Positions 9,658 to 20,385 of a DNA stretch of 64,000 nt are shown here, one piece after another. The first letter of the stretch is position 1. Every line of letters starts with the position of its first letter. The notes under the pieces are model-generated. The model saw only the letters and a program-made list of their open reading frames with translations, was not told the DNA's origin and made no database searches. Where the stretch lies: the NCBI GenBank assembly GCA_029204225.1, contig CM055112.1, forward strand, positions 42,894,311 to 42,958,310, in the 5' to 3' direction. This DNA is from Diphasiastrum complanatum (taxonomy: Eukaryota; Streptophyta; Lycopodiopsida; Lycopodiales; Lycopodiaceae). The translations under genes were made by a program, and so were the position numbers.

Positions 9658-11273
9658 ATGGGATCTGCTGGAGCATACCTTCTAGAAGCTAGTGAGAGGT
9701 TGAATTCTACAAATTATGCTATTTGGAAGGTTAGAATGGAATCACTCTTGGTGCTCTAAGACCTTTATGAGTTCTTGATTGAAGATGAAGATGAACCTCT
9801 AGGTGCACAGGAGTTAGCTAGATACAAGAAGAGATCTAGGCTTGCACTTCATTGTGTGAAGATGAATGTGAGCAATTATTTGTTGAGAGAAGTATCAGCT
9901 TGTACTAATGCTAAAGAGGCTTGGGAGTCTTTAAAATCAATCTATGAGTCTAGCAACACTTCTAGAGTTCTTATGCTTAGAAATCAAATTTTGCAAAGCA
10001 TGAGGAGAAGTGAGGAGAGTGCACAGGATTATGTACTCAGAATCAAGTCTCTAAATAGGGAGTTGGCTTCCATTGGAGAGAAGATTCATGATGAAGAGCT
10101 TGTACAAATTGTCCTTAATGGTCTAAGAGATGACTTTGCAAATTTGGTCCAAAGTTTTGCCATCCAAGACACTTTGCCAACTATAGAAAAATTTCACAGT
10201 GTATTAGTGGCTGAAGAGTGTAGGATGCTCCATGCAAAATCTAGGATGAGTTCCTTGTCGTTGCAGGATGGTGATGAGAAAGCCAATTTCTCATTCAAGG
10301 GCAAAAAGAAGACCAATGGAAAGAAGAAGCATCCAAAGGAGGCCAAAGAAGAGGATGATGCATCAAGCTCAAAGGACAAGTCAAAGCAAAAATGCTTCTT
10401 TTGTGGAAAGAAGGGGCATTATGCATCTGAATGCTACAAGAGACTAAGAGCACAAGTGGAGGAGGACAAACAAGGAAACCTTGCAAAGGAGGAGGAGGAG
10501 GATGAAGTAGATGTATTCTTGATGGCATCTACATCCTCACCAACAAGCAATAGCAAGTCAAGAGACAATTGGTGGATCGACAGTGGGGCTAGCTCCCACA
10601 TGTCTTGTGAAAAGGACTTTTTCTCAACCTTACACTCATTCAATGATGCTAAAAAGTTTGTCTTTACTGCAAATGATGAAGAGTGTAGGATAGATGGTGT
10701 TGGCACCATCTCTTTGTGTCTAGAATCCTCAAAATGCATGGATCTAGAAAATGTCCTTTATGTACCATCAATCACCAAGAATATGCTTAGTGTTGGTCTA
10801 CTCTTAGAAAGTGGTTTGGATGTCCACTTTAAGCATGGTGTTTTCTTCATCTTGAAGAATGATATTTGCATTGCAAAGGGATTTAAACATGGAAGATTGT
10901 TTAAGTTGGAAGCTAGTGTTGCTTTTGAAAGAATGAGCTTGGCAAAGCAGGAGATCACTCAAGAGGAGATCTTGGCAAAGTGTGATCTTGCTTGCATTGA
11001 GGAGGAGCATCAAAAGGAGGAAGATCTTGAGGATCAGTCTCAAAGCATGAGAGTTCCAAGGGAGTCCTCAATGACAATGGCCAAGTCATCAAATTGCATG
11101 CAAATTGTCCATTCAAGTGTGCATCTTGCAAGGGTGGTGAGCATTGGAGAGTCTACTATCTTTGAATACTTTTTAGATAGTATTAGTAGACACGGAGTGA
11201 CTTGTTGCTTATCTTTAATATCTATGGTGTTTAGTACTCTTTATGACAAGATAATGAAATTAGATGCTTTCCC
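9658..11273 (+). pseudogene. CoN Gag-protease with decayed integrase region
   Basis: Starts at ATG 9658 (MGSAGAYLLEASERLN), has one in-frame TAA at 9757, then an uninterrupted frame. Order: Copia Gag core (UBN2-like, ARYKKRSRLALHCVKMN), basic lysine linker, CCHC knuckle (CFFCGKKGHYASEC, ~10,390), retropepsin motif DSGASSHM (~10,580) and the LENVLYVPSITKNMLSVGLL block. The pre-integrase and integrase regions follow collinearly with CoF, but the HRLGHP zinc motif and DDE residues are gone (IVHSSVH and FEYFLDS remain). The frame ends by fusion to LTR sequence (DAFPHM then stop at 11,281-11,283). Confidence 0.8.
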
Positions 11274-11890
11274 GCACATGTGAGGCCATGATGCCACATG
11301 AAAAACCCATCCTAATGTAGGTTAGGTCAAGTCAAGAGAGTTGGTCATGTCTATTTGGTGGTCATCCCTAGTTTATAGGACCTACACCTAAGTTTAAGGT
11401 GAAAATTTGACCAACTAGCTACCTACCAAGCATAACTCTAGGAAATAGACTAGGGTTTCATTTTAGGTCAAGGAGAGTGAGTTAACTTCCTTATTACATG
11501 CTAGAAATCCACCTAACTTCAAGAAGGAAGTCGAATTTGGTATGTATTCCCTCTCTCCATAGTGAGAAGATAGAAAATTTTTGGAGCTCATTGGCAATCT
11601 CAAGCTACTTCACTATGTACATTGAGTTTTTGTGATCCAAATGAAACCAAATCAATTTCTACTTGTTTCTCAGGTTGAAGTCCGTACTACAGCCTGTAGT
11701 ACACACGTGTGGGCTCGGATTTCAATGTTTATCAATGCCTTTGATTGTTAATGCTTGTTGTTTGTCAAATTGCCAATCTAGATCAACTTTTTTGTGTCTA
11801 GTTTTTTGATAGATTGTCAAGCAAGCATCCAATCACTCTTGTGGATCTTTTGTAGATCCATTTATGGTCCTAAAGTACAGTACTTTCACA
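11274..11890 (+). mobile_element. CoN 3' LTR, truncated
   Basis: Matches 5' LTR positions 8251-8867 almost base for base; the first 84 bp are absent. Ends TACTTTCACA followed by the CCGAT duplication. Confidence 0.9.
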
Positions 11891-12030
11891 CCGATCAGCC
11901 CAATCACTTGCCATAATCCTACATTCCATGCAAAGAGCAAGCACATTGAGATTGCTCATCATTTTGTGAGGGAGAAAGTGCAAGCCAAAGAGATCACACT
12001 CCAACATGTGTCATCATCAAGTTGCTTGAC
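11891..12030 (+). pseudogene. Copia RNase H, downstream part
   Basis: Continues the split gene with SAQSLA, FHAKSKHIEIAHHFVREKV and LQHVSSSS before a stop, matching the C-terminus of CoF (residues ~1235-1275). About 40 C-terminal residues are replaced by LTR-like sequence. Confidence 0.8.
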
Positions 12031-12033
12031 TTA

Positions 12034-12256
12034 ACACCGGCAAATCTAGCCATGTAGAATATTGTACATTTTTGTCTATCATTGGATTCCACATATGTAT
12101 GGCTGAAGTGCCACATTGAAATCCACACCTAATGTAGGTTAGCTCGAGTCAAGAGAAGTGGTTGTGTCTATTTGGTAGCCATCCCTACTTTATAGGATCT
12201 AGACCTTGATTTGATATGAGATTTTGACCAACCATGCACCTACCAAGCATGACTCT
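12034..12256 (+). repeat. Partial LTR duplicate
   Basis: About 220 bp (GGCAAATCTAGCCATG...GACTCTAG) that repeats nearly exactly at the start of the next LTR (12,287-12,515). The join at GACTCTAG followed by ATTTGAGGAG suggests an illegitimate recombination or template switch. Confidence 0.75.
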
Positions 12257-12268
12257 AGATTTGAGGAG

Positions 12269-12959
12269 TGTGAAAAATTGCCAACATCGGCAAATCTAGC
12301 CATGTAGAATATTGTACATTTTTGTCTATCATTGGATTCCACATATGTATGGTTGAAGTGCCACATGGAAATCCACAACTAATGTAGGTTAGCTCGAGTC
12401 AAGAGAGGCGGTTGTGTCTATTTGGTAGCCATCCCTACTTTATATAGGATCTAGACCTTGATTTGATATGAGATTTTGACCAACCATGCACCTACCAAGC
12501 ATGACTCTAGGAAATAGACTAGGGTTTCATTTTAGGGAAAAAAGGATGAGTTAACTTCCTTTTTACATGCTGGAAATTCACCTAACTTTACAAAGGAAGT
12601 GAGTTTTGCTATGTATTCCTAGCTCACATAGTGAGAAGAGAGATTATTTTTGGAGCTCATTGGCAATCTTGAGTTTGTCCTCTCTATGTACATTGATTTT
12701 GTGAACCAAATGAAACCATCACTTTGAGTACTTCAAACACTATTCAAAATCTGTACATCAGGCTGCTCTTCACACATGTGGGCTCAGATTTGTGTCTATG
12801 ATCTTTGTTTTGATTATCAATGCTTGTTGTTTGTCAACTTGCTAAGCTAGAATCAATTTTTGATGACTAGTTGTTTGATAGATTGTTAAGCAAGTACATA
12901 ATCACTCTTGTGGATCTTCTAAGATCCATTTATGATCTAAAAAGTATTGTACTTTCACA
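12269..12959 (+). mobile_element. Copia 3' LTR
   Basis: 691 bp, TGTGAAAAATTGCC...ACTTTCACA, preceded by the purine tract TTGAGGAG. No PBS follows, so this is the 3' LTR of the element whose pol end lies upstream (7738-8166, 11,891-12,030). It contains ACACATGTGGGC near 12,775. Confidence 0.8.
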
Positions 12960-13085
12960 GATTTTGGCTCTTCTACACAATGTGTGGATATCCTTGGAAT
13001 GTTCTTGAAGCTTGGTCTACAAGTACACCGATGATTGGAGCTAAAGTAATCGGATTTCATTGGTTGCATCTATCAACATCCAATC

Positions 13086-13489
13086 TGTTAAGAATCAGAT
13101 TTGATCTGATATGTTTTTATTGTAAGCCCAAAATGTAGTATTGCAATTAACTGTACCGGTCATTTGTCCCGTAAATGGCTACTTGGATAAGCTGACTAGC
13201 CATACAGAGGAAAACTTACTCTGTACAGTGTTATTTCTAGTACTTGCCATATTCAGGGGCTTGTCCTAAGTTTGTCACTCGAATTTGGCCATGTTGGGCC
13301 CAACCTTTAGTTTGGCAAGTGGTAGGCCAATTTTAGGACACCTGTCTTTTTCATGCAAATTGTGGACACAATTTTCTTTGTTATACATTAAGCTTTTGTT
13401 GTGCCATCTTTGAGAGCTTGTGAGGAGTGTCTATGGTGATTGATTGATGTAATCTACATATTGCACTAGATCTTAACAAAACTTTAACA
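13086..13489 (+). mobile_element. Short Copia LTR (5')
   Basis: 404 bp starting TGTTAAGAATC and ending ACTTTAACA (terminal TGTTAA/TTAACA), immediately followed by TGGTATTAGAGC. A distinct family; no partner LTR seen in the window. 12,960-13,085 between this and the previous LTR is unassigned. Confidence 0.65.
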
Positions 13490-13501
13490 TGGTATTAGAG
13501 C
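13490..13501 (+). other. Primer-binding site, tRNA-iMet (one change)
   Basis: TGGTATTAGAGC directly after the LTR end. About 500 bp of leader-like, non-coding sequence follows. Confidence 0.75.
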
Positions 13502-13761
13502 GTCAAGGTGATGTAAGAATGCAAGATCTAGTGGAGCTATGGGATAGCGTCTTTCAATAGGAGAAATAGAACTCAAAGGGTCTCAAGAGAGAGGACTCCA
13601 TACGGGGTTTCTGCAATCCGGATGGTAGGAGACTAAAAAATTCCTTCGATCAGAGCTTCAAGAAAGATCAGAATGATCGTTGTAGGTGGATTCCGGGGAG
13701 AATTCATAAAGAATCTTGTAGTTTCGGTGGTTTCAGGAAAATCGTATGTGTTGGCTTCATA

Positions 13762-14016
13762 ATTGGCTAAAATCATAGTTTGGTGGTACAAAAAAAGAAC
13801 CTATTTTTCATTGTAACTTTTGGTAGTACATTTCACTTTTTGGGGATTTGGGAGGGAGCTTGAAAGATGCTACCCACAAGTTAATGCAATGAAGGCATCC
13901 TAGTGGACCCACTTTAGAATGTTAAACAATAAACTGTTTTTGAGTGCATTTCTACCCAAGAAAGGTAGTGTCCTTGACAGTCCATGTTGTACCACCAAAC
14001 CATGCTTTTAGCCAAT
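13762..14016. repeat. Imperfect inverted repeat, 30-bp arms
   Basis: Arms 13,762-13,791 and 13,987-14,016 pair at 28 of 30 positions (ATTGGCTAAAA.CAT.GTTTGGTGGTACAA), with ~195 bp between. No target duplication recognised. Could be a foldback/MITE remnant or chance local inversion. Confidence 0.6.
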
Positions 14017-14037
14017 CCATTGTGTGGACAACCGTTT

Positions 14038-14609
14038 GGTGCAACAGGGCTTGCATGGGTATGCAAAGAGTAGTGATGGAGAGCCATGGAAATGGAGGAT
14101 GAATGATCCAAGCTTATGGATCATGGTTGAATGCTTATCCACCAAGGAGGCCTATAAAGCCATTATACTCTCTATTTCAATAGTGATAAAGAGCAAAGAA
14201 GTCATATTTTATGAAGATCGACATTCAACCTTGGAAGGGGCCGAGCTCAAGGCATCTCAAGATGCATCTCAAATCATATCTATTGAAGATTATCAAGATG
14301 TGAAGGGGTCAAGGTTTGAGGAGGAGTCTCCTCAACATATGATTTCAAGGGGATCTTCAAGATTGATGGCCAAGTCTTTATGGATCATCTTTTATGATAA
14401 AGAGAGACAAGTTTTAGGTGGTATTCACTTCAACATATTCTCTCATGCTTCTCTTTCATAACCTGATGTACTATCTTGCTTTATTGAGATTTCTACATTT
14501 CAAAATTCATGTAAGGCAATTCTAGTTTTGGATGATGCCTATTGTATGGACATATTTCTTGTCATTGATGGCTTATATATTTTTCCAAAACATTTTAAAA
14601 GCAAGATAT
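14038..14609 (+). pseudogene. RT-less Copia-like ORF, upstream part
   Basis: The frame from 14,024 to 14,461 reads CLSTKEAYKAIILSISIVIK then EVIFYEDRHSTLEGAE, which corresponds in position and pattern to the post-integrase segment of CoF (STKKVVISRDVIFHEE). After a stop it continues as CFIEISTFQNSCKAILVLDD and GLYIFPKHFKSKI. Interrupted at 14,609 by CoF; continues at 21,046. Degenerate non-autonomous element; function unknown. Confidence 0.5.
14605..14609. other. Target-site duplication GATAT (left)
   Basis: GATAT is repeated at 21,041-21,045 immediately outside the CoF LTRs. Confidence 0.95.
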
Positions 14610-15264
14610 TGTGAAAAATACAGATCCTAAGTGGATCTAAACTCCAAGATCATTGGCTTGAATGCTTGCACTCCAAACTACATAAGCTAGGAATTGGCAA
14701 CACATTCTATGCTACCTAGAATGCAAAGAACTTGATCAAAAAGCATTTATCACAAATGGAAACTTCCATAAACATCAAGTGCGGCCCAAAATAGCATTAT
14801 ACAGTCCATAATACATCAGCCTACCACTTTTGGAAAGCACCTAAGATCATACACAATAGCTTGAAAACAATACACACAACAATGCTCTCAATGGAGGAAG
14901 AAACAATGACAATGATCTATTGATCTCAATGAAGCATACAAAAGGTTTCTCCAACCTGTTCTCCACGACTTCCCTACTATTTATGGATGAGGAAGATGAC
15001 TCTCTCTCCTCTCTCTAGAAGGTACTTGACCCTAGATATTCCCTATATAGGAAAAATAGCTAAAAATGGCTTATATGACCAAAATACATCAAAATGGTCT
15101 CATTTTGAAGGGTATGAAGTTTGACACTTCATCATACTGAAAAAATACAGTAAATAAAAACATTGTGGCCTGGTTCACACGTGTGAAACTCCAGAACCAA
15201 AACTATTTACAATTTTAGCCAATTTAGGCCTCAAACTAGCTAGGAAATGTTGACAATTTTCACA
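14610..15264 (-). mobile_element. CoF 3' LTR
   Basis: Plus strand TGTGAAAAATAC...GACAATTTTCACA. The gag-pol stop codon (TGA) lies in its first bases. It contains the palindrome TTCACACGTGTGAAA near 15,177. Confidence 0.95.
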
Positions 15265-18200
15265 CTCCCTCTTCAACATTGGATGCTAGTTTCAACATAG
15301 TCTTTGAGCACATTCCTAGATTAGATCTATGCATTAAATATAGGTCCTTTCCCAATGGTTTGGTGAAGATATCAGCCACACACTCCTTTGAAGAGACATG
15401 TTGAAGCTCCACCTCTTTGGCAATGACTTGATCTCTCACAAAATGGTGAGCAATCTCAATGTGCTTGCTCCTTGCATGAAAAACAGGATTGCTTGCCAAG
15501 CTTTGGGCTGAAAGGTTATCACAAAGTATGATTGGAGTCTTCTCTGGTTCCAGCAAGTGAAGATCCAATAACATCCTCTTGATCCAAAGAATCTCCTTGG
15601 TGCATGTTGTTAATGCCTTGTACTCGGCTTCGGTGGAAGATAGAGAGATAGTTGGTTGCTTCTTTGATAGCCATGAGACCACTCCATCTCCAAGATAGAT
15701 TGCAAAGGCACTTGTTGACTTCCTATCCATTTGATCACCTGCAAAATCTGAATCTGAAAATCCACAAAGGTTAGGTGTAGTACCTCCATACAAGATGCCA
15801 AAATCTCTAGATCCCGAGATGTATCTAAGTACTCTCTTTCCTAGCTTCCAATGAGCCTCACTAGGATCTTGCATAAATTGACTTAGTTTACCAACCACAA
15901 AGCTTAGATCAGGTCTTGTGATGGTTAACCATATAAGAGATCCTATTAGCTTTCTATAGAGAGTAATGTCCTTGAAGGATCTTTCATTACTTCTTGTAGT
16001 TAGCTTTACATTTGATTCCATAGGAGTAGAAACAACTTTACAATCTTCCATATGAAACCTTTTTAGAATAGAGTTAACATACTTTTCTTGACATATGAAT
16101 GTAGATTTAGAAGTTCTAATAATCTCTATTCCTAAGATATAATGAAGTTTACCAAGATCTTGAATTTCAAACTCTCTTTTGAGTGCCATCTTGATTTCAT
16201 CTATATCTAGATTGTTACCACCACTTAAGATAATGTCATCAACATAGATCAAAAGTAAAGTGATATCATTTTCATTCAATCTAAAGTAGAGAGAATGATC
16301 ATACTCACTCATAACAAAGTTTTGAGAAAGTAAGAAGGAATTGAGCTTAGCATACCAACTCCTTGGTGCTTGCTTTAGCCCATACAAACTCTTTTGGAGA
16401 TAGCACACATGATTAGGCTCATCATGTGAAACATAGCCCTCGGGTTGCTCCATGTAAATATCTTCTTCAAGATCACCATTCAAGAAGGCATTAGTAACAT
16501 CCATTTTCCACATATCCCAATCATAAAGAGTTGCAAGAGAGATTAGGATTCGAATAGTTACCATCTTTGCCACGGGTGCAAAGGTCTCATCATAGTCAAT
16601 ACCATATTCTTGAGCATACCCCTTTGCCACCAACCTTGCCTTGTACTTGTTGATTGATCCATCTTGATTTGTCTTGATCTTGAAGATCCACTTACAACCA
16701 ATTGCCTTCTTGTCCTTTGGAAGCTTTACCAACCTCCATGTGTTGCTTTTGATGAGTGCTTGATGCTCATGATCCATGGCTTGGATCCATTCCTTCTTTT
16801 GAATTGCTTCACCTACACAAGTTGGTTCATCAAAAGAGGTAAGAAAAGCAAAGTTAGAGTTGTCCACCACTTGCTTTCCTTTTTCATCATAGGTTAGCCT
16901 TGATGGCTTAGCCCTTTGCCTTTGAGTCTTCCTTGAAGTTTGCTTTGGAGTGGCATCTTCATCTTCATCCAAGACATCTTGCACATCATGATGATTAGTA
17001 GGCACATCAACATCAACATCAATAACATTGGAAACATTCTCTTCATGAAAGATGACATCCCTACTTATGACAACTTTCTTTGTAGAAGGAATGTACACTT
17101 TGTAAGCCTTGCTTACTTCACTATAGCCAACAAACACACCCTTCTTTGATGAAGGATCTTCTTTAGTTCTATCATCAAGTGTGATATTGACAAAACATGT
17201 ACATCCAAAGATCCTACAATGCTTGACACTCGGCCTTCTACCATAAAGAACCTCATGAGGAGTTTTACCATCCAAGGAAGAACTTGTCCATCTATTACAT
17301 AGATAGTTAGCACATGCTAAAGCTTCCCCCCAAAAAGACTTAGCAAGATTAGCATGTAGTCTCATTTCCTTGGCACATTCACAAAGGGTTCTATTCTTCC
17401 TCTCGGCCACTCCATTCTGTTGTGGAGTCCTAGGACTAGACATCTCCCTCTTAATCCCATGTGCTATACAAAAGTCTTTGAACCTATTTGAGGTGTATTC
17501 CCCTCCATTATCAGATCTTAAGCATTTGATCTTTGTATTGAATTGGTTTTCCATTTCATTCTTGAACTTGACAAATGCAGCAAACACTTCATCCTTACTT
17601 TTAAGAAGATAGATCCAAGTATACCTACTAAAGTCATCAATGAAAGTTGCATACATCTTTGCCCCACCATTGCTAGTTGTACTAGAAGAATGAATATCAG
17701 AATGCACAAGTTGAAAAGCTTCTTTAGATCTAGAAGTAGATCTAGAATAAGCAAGTCTATGAGATTTGGACAAGGCACAATGTTCACAAACACTATTGTT
17801 TGCAACAAGACTTTTAGGGAGACCAAGAACAAGCTCTTTCTTTGCCATTACCTCCAAAGATTTGAAGTTGGGATGGCCCAACCTCTTGTGCCAAACTTCT
17901 TGGTTTGTCAATTGCTCCCTAGCCATACATCCTTCATGATTAGAGATCACACATGCATCAAGCTTGAAAAGTTTACCATGCCTCCTACCTTGAGCAATCA
18001 AGGATCCACATTTACTTATCAAACATGCATCTCCAATGAACTCCACATCAAGTCCTTTGTCAATCATTTGACTTACACTAAGCAAATTCTTAGTGATTGA
18101 AGGAATGTACAAAACATTTTCAAGATTTGCTTTTCTATTTGTTGAAAGGGAAATAGGAATAGTGCCTATGCCTTTGATGTCACATTGACCATCATTTGCA

Positions 18201-19213
18201 GTGTAGATGATGTTACCTTCTCCCTCATAAGACAATAAGGATGTAAAGTATTCCTTATGTCTTGTCATGTGAGATGAGGCTCCACTATCAATCCACCAAG
18301 GATCATTATCATCTAGGTTGGCTAACAAACTTGAAGTCATAACAAGTGATTCACATGTGTTATGTTCTTCCTCATCTATTGTAAGATTTCCTTGCCTCTC
18401 TCCTTGCTCTCTTTTCTTCTTATAACATTCATTTGCAAAATGACCTTTTATCCCACAATAAAAGCACTTGAACTTTGACTTATTGTTCTTAGTAGAAGAG
18501 GAAGAGGAAGAGTGATCATCATGATCAAAGTTACCACCTTTGGACCATTTCCCTTTGCCTTTACCTTTGCCCTTGAATTTGCCTTTTGTGAAGAAAGCCT
18601 CTTCACCTCCACCTTGCAAGGATGCACCATCAAGCTTTGATTGCAACCTATGTTCTTCAGCCAATAAGATTTCTTGCAAGTCAACCACACTTGGCAAGAC
18701 TCTTTGAATGGCAAAACTTTGCACAAGGTTAGCATGTTCATTTAGCAAACCATTCAACATAACTTGGACTATTTCACCATCTTTTATGTTCTCATCAATG
18801 CATGCTAAATCATCACTTAGGGACTTAACTCTCAAGATAAATGCATGAGCACTTTCACCCTCTCTTTGCCTACTAGAAAATATTTGTCTCCTTAGGGTCA
18901 ATACCCTAGATGTGGACTTTGATTCAAAGAGCTTCTTTAAGGCATTCCATGCCTCACTTGCACTTTGACACTTTCCAACTTCCTTGAGAAGTTCATTTGT
19001 AACATTCATTTTAATGATATGAAGAGCCCTTTTGGCCTTCTTATCAAACCTTTGTTGCTCTTGAAGTGTGAGAGGTCTCTCTTCAATTTCTGCAACTATG
19101 TCCATGAGTTCATTCAACTCAAGTAAGGACTCCATCCTCACTTTCCAAGTAGAGTAGTTTGATGAACTCAACCTTTCACTAGACTCTAGCATGATCCCAC
19201 CATTGGAAGCCAT
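15260..19213 (-). CDS. Copia gag-pol polyprotein, intact
   Basis: 1317 residues from ATG 19,213 (MASNGGIMLESSERL). Order with rough residues: Gag N-term and UBN2-like core 1-200, lysine/glycine linker, CCHC knuckle CFYCGIKGHFANEC ~248, retropepsin DSGASSHM ~306, pre-integrase HKRLGHP and CEHCALSKSHR ~440-490, integrase with D (VHSD, ~506), D (RSDNGGEY, ~568) and E (NGVAERKNR, ~603), RT with KWIFKIK ~845 and YVDDIILSGG ~991, RNase H with DFAGDQMDRKS ~1160 and CDNLSAQ ~1232. All catalytic residues are present. Length and order match plant Ty1/Copia. Translation as one polyprotein is expected; no frameshift between gag and pol. Confidence 0.97.
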   Translation of the reverse strand: MASNGGIMLESSERLSSSNYSTWKVRMESLLELNELMDIVAEIEERPLTLQEQQRFDKKAKRALHIIKMNVTNELLKEVGKCQSASEAWNALKKLFESKSTSRVLTLRRQIFSSRQREGESAHAFILRVKSLSDDLACIDENIKDGEIVQVMLNGLLNEHANLVQSFAIQRVLPSVVDLQEILLAEEHRLQSKLDGASLQGGGEEAFFTKGKFKGKGKGKGKWSKGGNFDHDDHSSSSSSTKNNKSKFKCFYCGIKGHFANECYKKKREQGERQGNLTIDEEEHNTCESLVMTSSLLANLDDNDPWWIDSGASSHMTRHKEYFTSLLSYEGEGNIIYTANDGQCDIKGIGTIPISLSTNRKANLENVLYIPSITKNLLSVSQMIDKGLDVEFIGDACLISKCGSLIAQGRRHGKLFKLDACVISNHEGCMAREQLTNQEVWHKRLGHPNFKSLEVMAKKELVLGLPKSLVANNSVCEHCALSKSHRLAYSRSTSRSKEAFQLVHSDIHSSSTTSNGGAKMYATFIDDFSRYTWIYLLKSKDEVFAAFVKFKNEMENQFNTKIKCLRSDNGGEYTSNRFKDFCIAHGIKREMSSPRTPQQNGVAERKNRTLCECAKEMRLHANLAKSFWGEALACANYLCNRWTSSSLDGKTPHEVLYGRRPSVKHCRIFGCTCFVNITLDDRTKEDPSSKKGVFVGYSEVSKAYKVYIPSTKKVVISRDVIFHEENVSNVIDVDVDVPTNHHDVQDVLDEDEDATPKQTSRKTQRQRAKPSRLTYDEKGKQVVDNSNFAFLTSFDEPTCVGEAIQKKEWIQAMDHEHQALIKSNTWRLVKLPKDKKAIGCKWIFKIKTNQDGSINKYKARLVAKGYAQEYGIDYDETFAPVAKMVTIRILISLATLYDWDMWKMDVTNAFLNGDLEEDIYMEQPEGYVSHDEPNHVCYLQKSLYGLKQAPRSWYAKLNSFLLSQNFVMSEYDHSLYFRLNENDITLLLIYVDDIILSGGNNLDIDEIKMALKREFEIQDLGKLHYILGIEIIRTSKSTFICQEKYVNSILKRFHMEDCKVVSTPMESNVKLTTRSNERSFKDITLYRKLIGSLIWLTITRPDLSFVVGKLSQFMQDPSEAHWKLGKRVLRYISGSRDFGILYGGTTPNLCGFSDSDFAGDQMDRKSTSAFAIYLGDGVVSWLSKKQPTISLSSTEAEYKALTTCTKEILWIKRMLLDLHLLEPEKTPIILCDNLSAQSLASNPVFHARSKHIEIAHHFVRDQVIAKEVELQHVSSKECVADIFTKPLGKDLYLMHRSNLGMCSKTMLKLASNVEEGV
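15265..15277 (-). other. Polypurine tract of CoF
   Basis: Minus strand GTTGAAGAGGGAG immediately before the 3' LTR TGTG. Primes plus-strand cDNA; it overlaps the last codons of gag-pol (VEEGV). Confidence 0.8.
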
Positions 19214-20370
19214 GATTCTAATGTTTCTTCAACTTTTAGGTTCTGTCCTAAAGCACTTAGCACTCACTTTTCTCTCAACAAATGATAGATAAAGAGATCT
19301 ATGAAGATTTAGGACCCTAAAACACTTCTATCTTGAACCTAGATGGTTTCCAAGCATAGAAAGGAAGATTGAAACACATGCAACACTTTGCACACACTAA
19401 GAATGGATTACAAAATCAAACCAACCTGAACACACTCTTGCTTAAGCTCTCAAACTTTCCAGCAAGTGACCAAATCAAGTTATGGTGTGAAGAGTTACTT
19501 GCATTCTTAGAAAATACCCAAAACTAGGATGCCAAGATTACCTAGTAATGAACAAACTTGATCAACATATGATCAACACACTAAGATATTGATTCAACCT
19601 GTAAAACCACATGTAAACCACACTTCTAAAAGTTTATAAACTCCAGCAAGTGATAAATACAAGATTTAGAGGTGAATGAATGAGCACACTTAGTGAATCA
19701 CAAGACTAGCTTCACTATCTTGTCAAATCTTGGTGTTTAGATGTAGATCTAAGATCACTTCACATGAGAATGTTCCTCAACCTGTTAAGAACCTGAAAAC
19801 ACACTTGCATAATGGTTAACACCTTCCAGCAAATGCTCCAATCAAATTACATAAGGAGAGTTACTTACATGCTCAACAAAGTACACCAAAATTTATGCCA
19901 AAATTGATGACAATCTTTACAATATGCTCTTCACAATGGAGCTTACAATATGTTCACCCAAAAAAGGGGATCTTTCATCCAAATGGGAGCTTTGCTCAGC
20001 CTTTAGGAGAATTACAACTCACTCAAAAGAGCATTTGTCATCCACTTAAGGAGAAGTTTCATCCACTTAAGGAGAGTGTTCATCCAAGAATGGAGATTGT
20101 CAACAATAGGATTGAAAAGAACATTGTTAGTATTGAATATGCACAAGCCTCACAATCACAAATGATTAGGTGTTATGATCTGATCCAAAATAGTTTCTTT
20201 TCAGCCTCTGATCTTCAATAGACCTGAAATATGCTTTTGATCCACAAGTTCAACTCACAAAACAAAGGTTAGTAAGATTTGATCAACAAAGCAATGCAAA
20301 ATCATGCTAGAACTTGATCAAACATCCAAATATCACCAAAAATGGAATACTTACTGTAAATAGAAGCCAA
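19214..20370 (-). promoter_or_regulatory. CoF 5' leader with diverged tandem repeats
   Basis: Non-coding region between PBS and gag start. At least three related units begin with CAACCTG (plus strand, ~19,425, ~19,597, ~19,780) and carry CCAGCAA(G/A)TG 35-60 bp later, spaced ~180 bp. A short duplication of CATCCACTTAAGGAGA lies near 20,040-20,065. A 108-codon antisense frame (19,895-20,221) falls in this repeat and is probably not a gene. Likely packaging/leader sequence. Confidence 0.6.
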
Positions 20371-20385
20371 CCAGCTCTGATACCA
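20371..20385 (-). other. Primer-binding site of CoF, tRNA-iMet
   Basis: Minus strand TGGTATCAGAGCTGG directly beside the 5' LTR. Confidence 0.95.

Larger units (their letters stand above)
8167..11890 (+). mobile_element. CoN copy 1, deleted Copia element
   Basis: Complete insertion with 5' LTR (8167-8867), Met-tRNA PBS (8868-8880), leader with gag-protease frame (to 11,273) and 5'-truncated 3' LTR (11,274-11,890), flanked by CCGAT. It lacks RT and RNase H. The 3' end of the internal region and the first ~84 bp of the 3' LTR are deleted, fusing the coding frame to LTR sequence. A second copy, deleted at its other end, lies at 45,873-49,261. Confidence 0.9.

Noticed and set aside
17518-18100. 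Plus-strand frames of 104-185 codons inside CoF
   Set aside because: Antisense shadows of the intact gag-pol gene.
19895-20221. 108-codon plus-strand frame in the CoF leader
   Set aside because: It lies antisense in a leader made of short direct repeats, has repetitive His-Pro-Leu composition caused by the repeat, and no start context or homologue.
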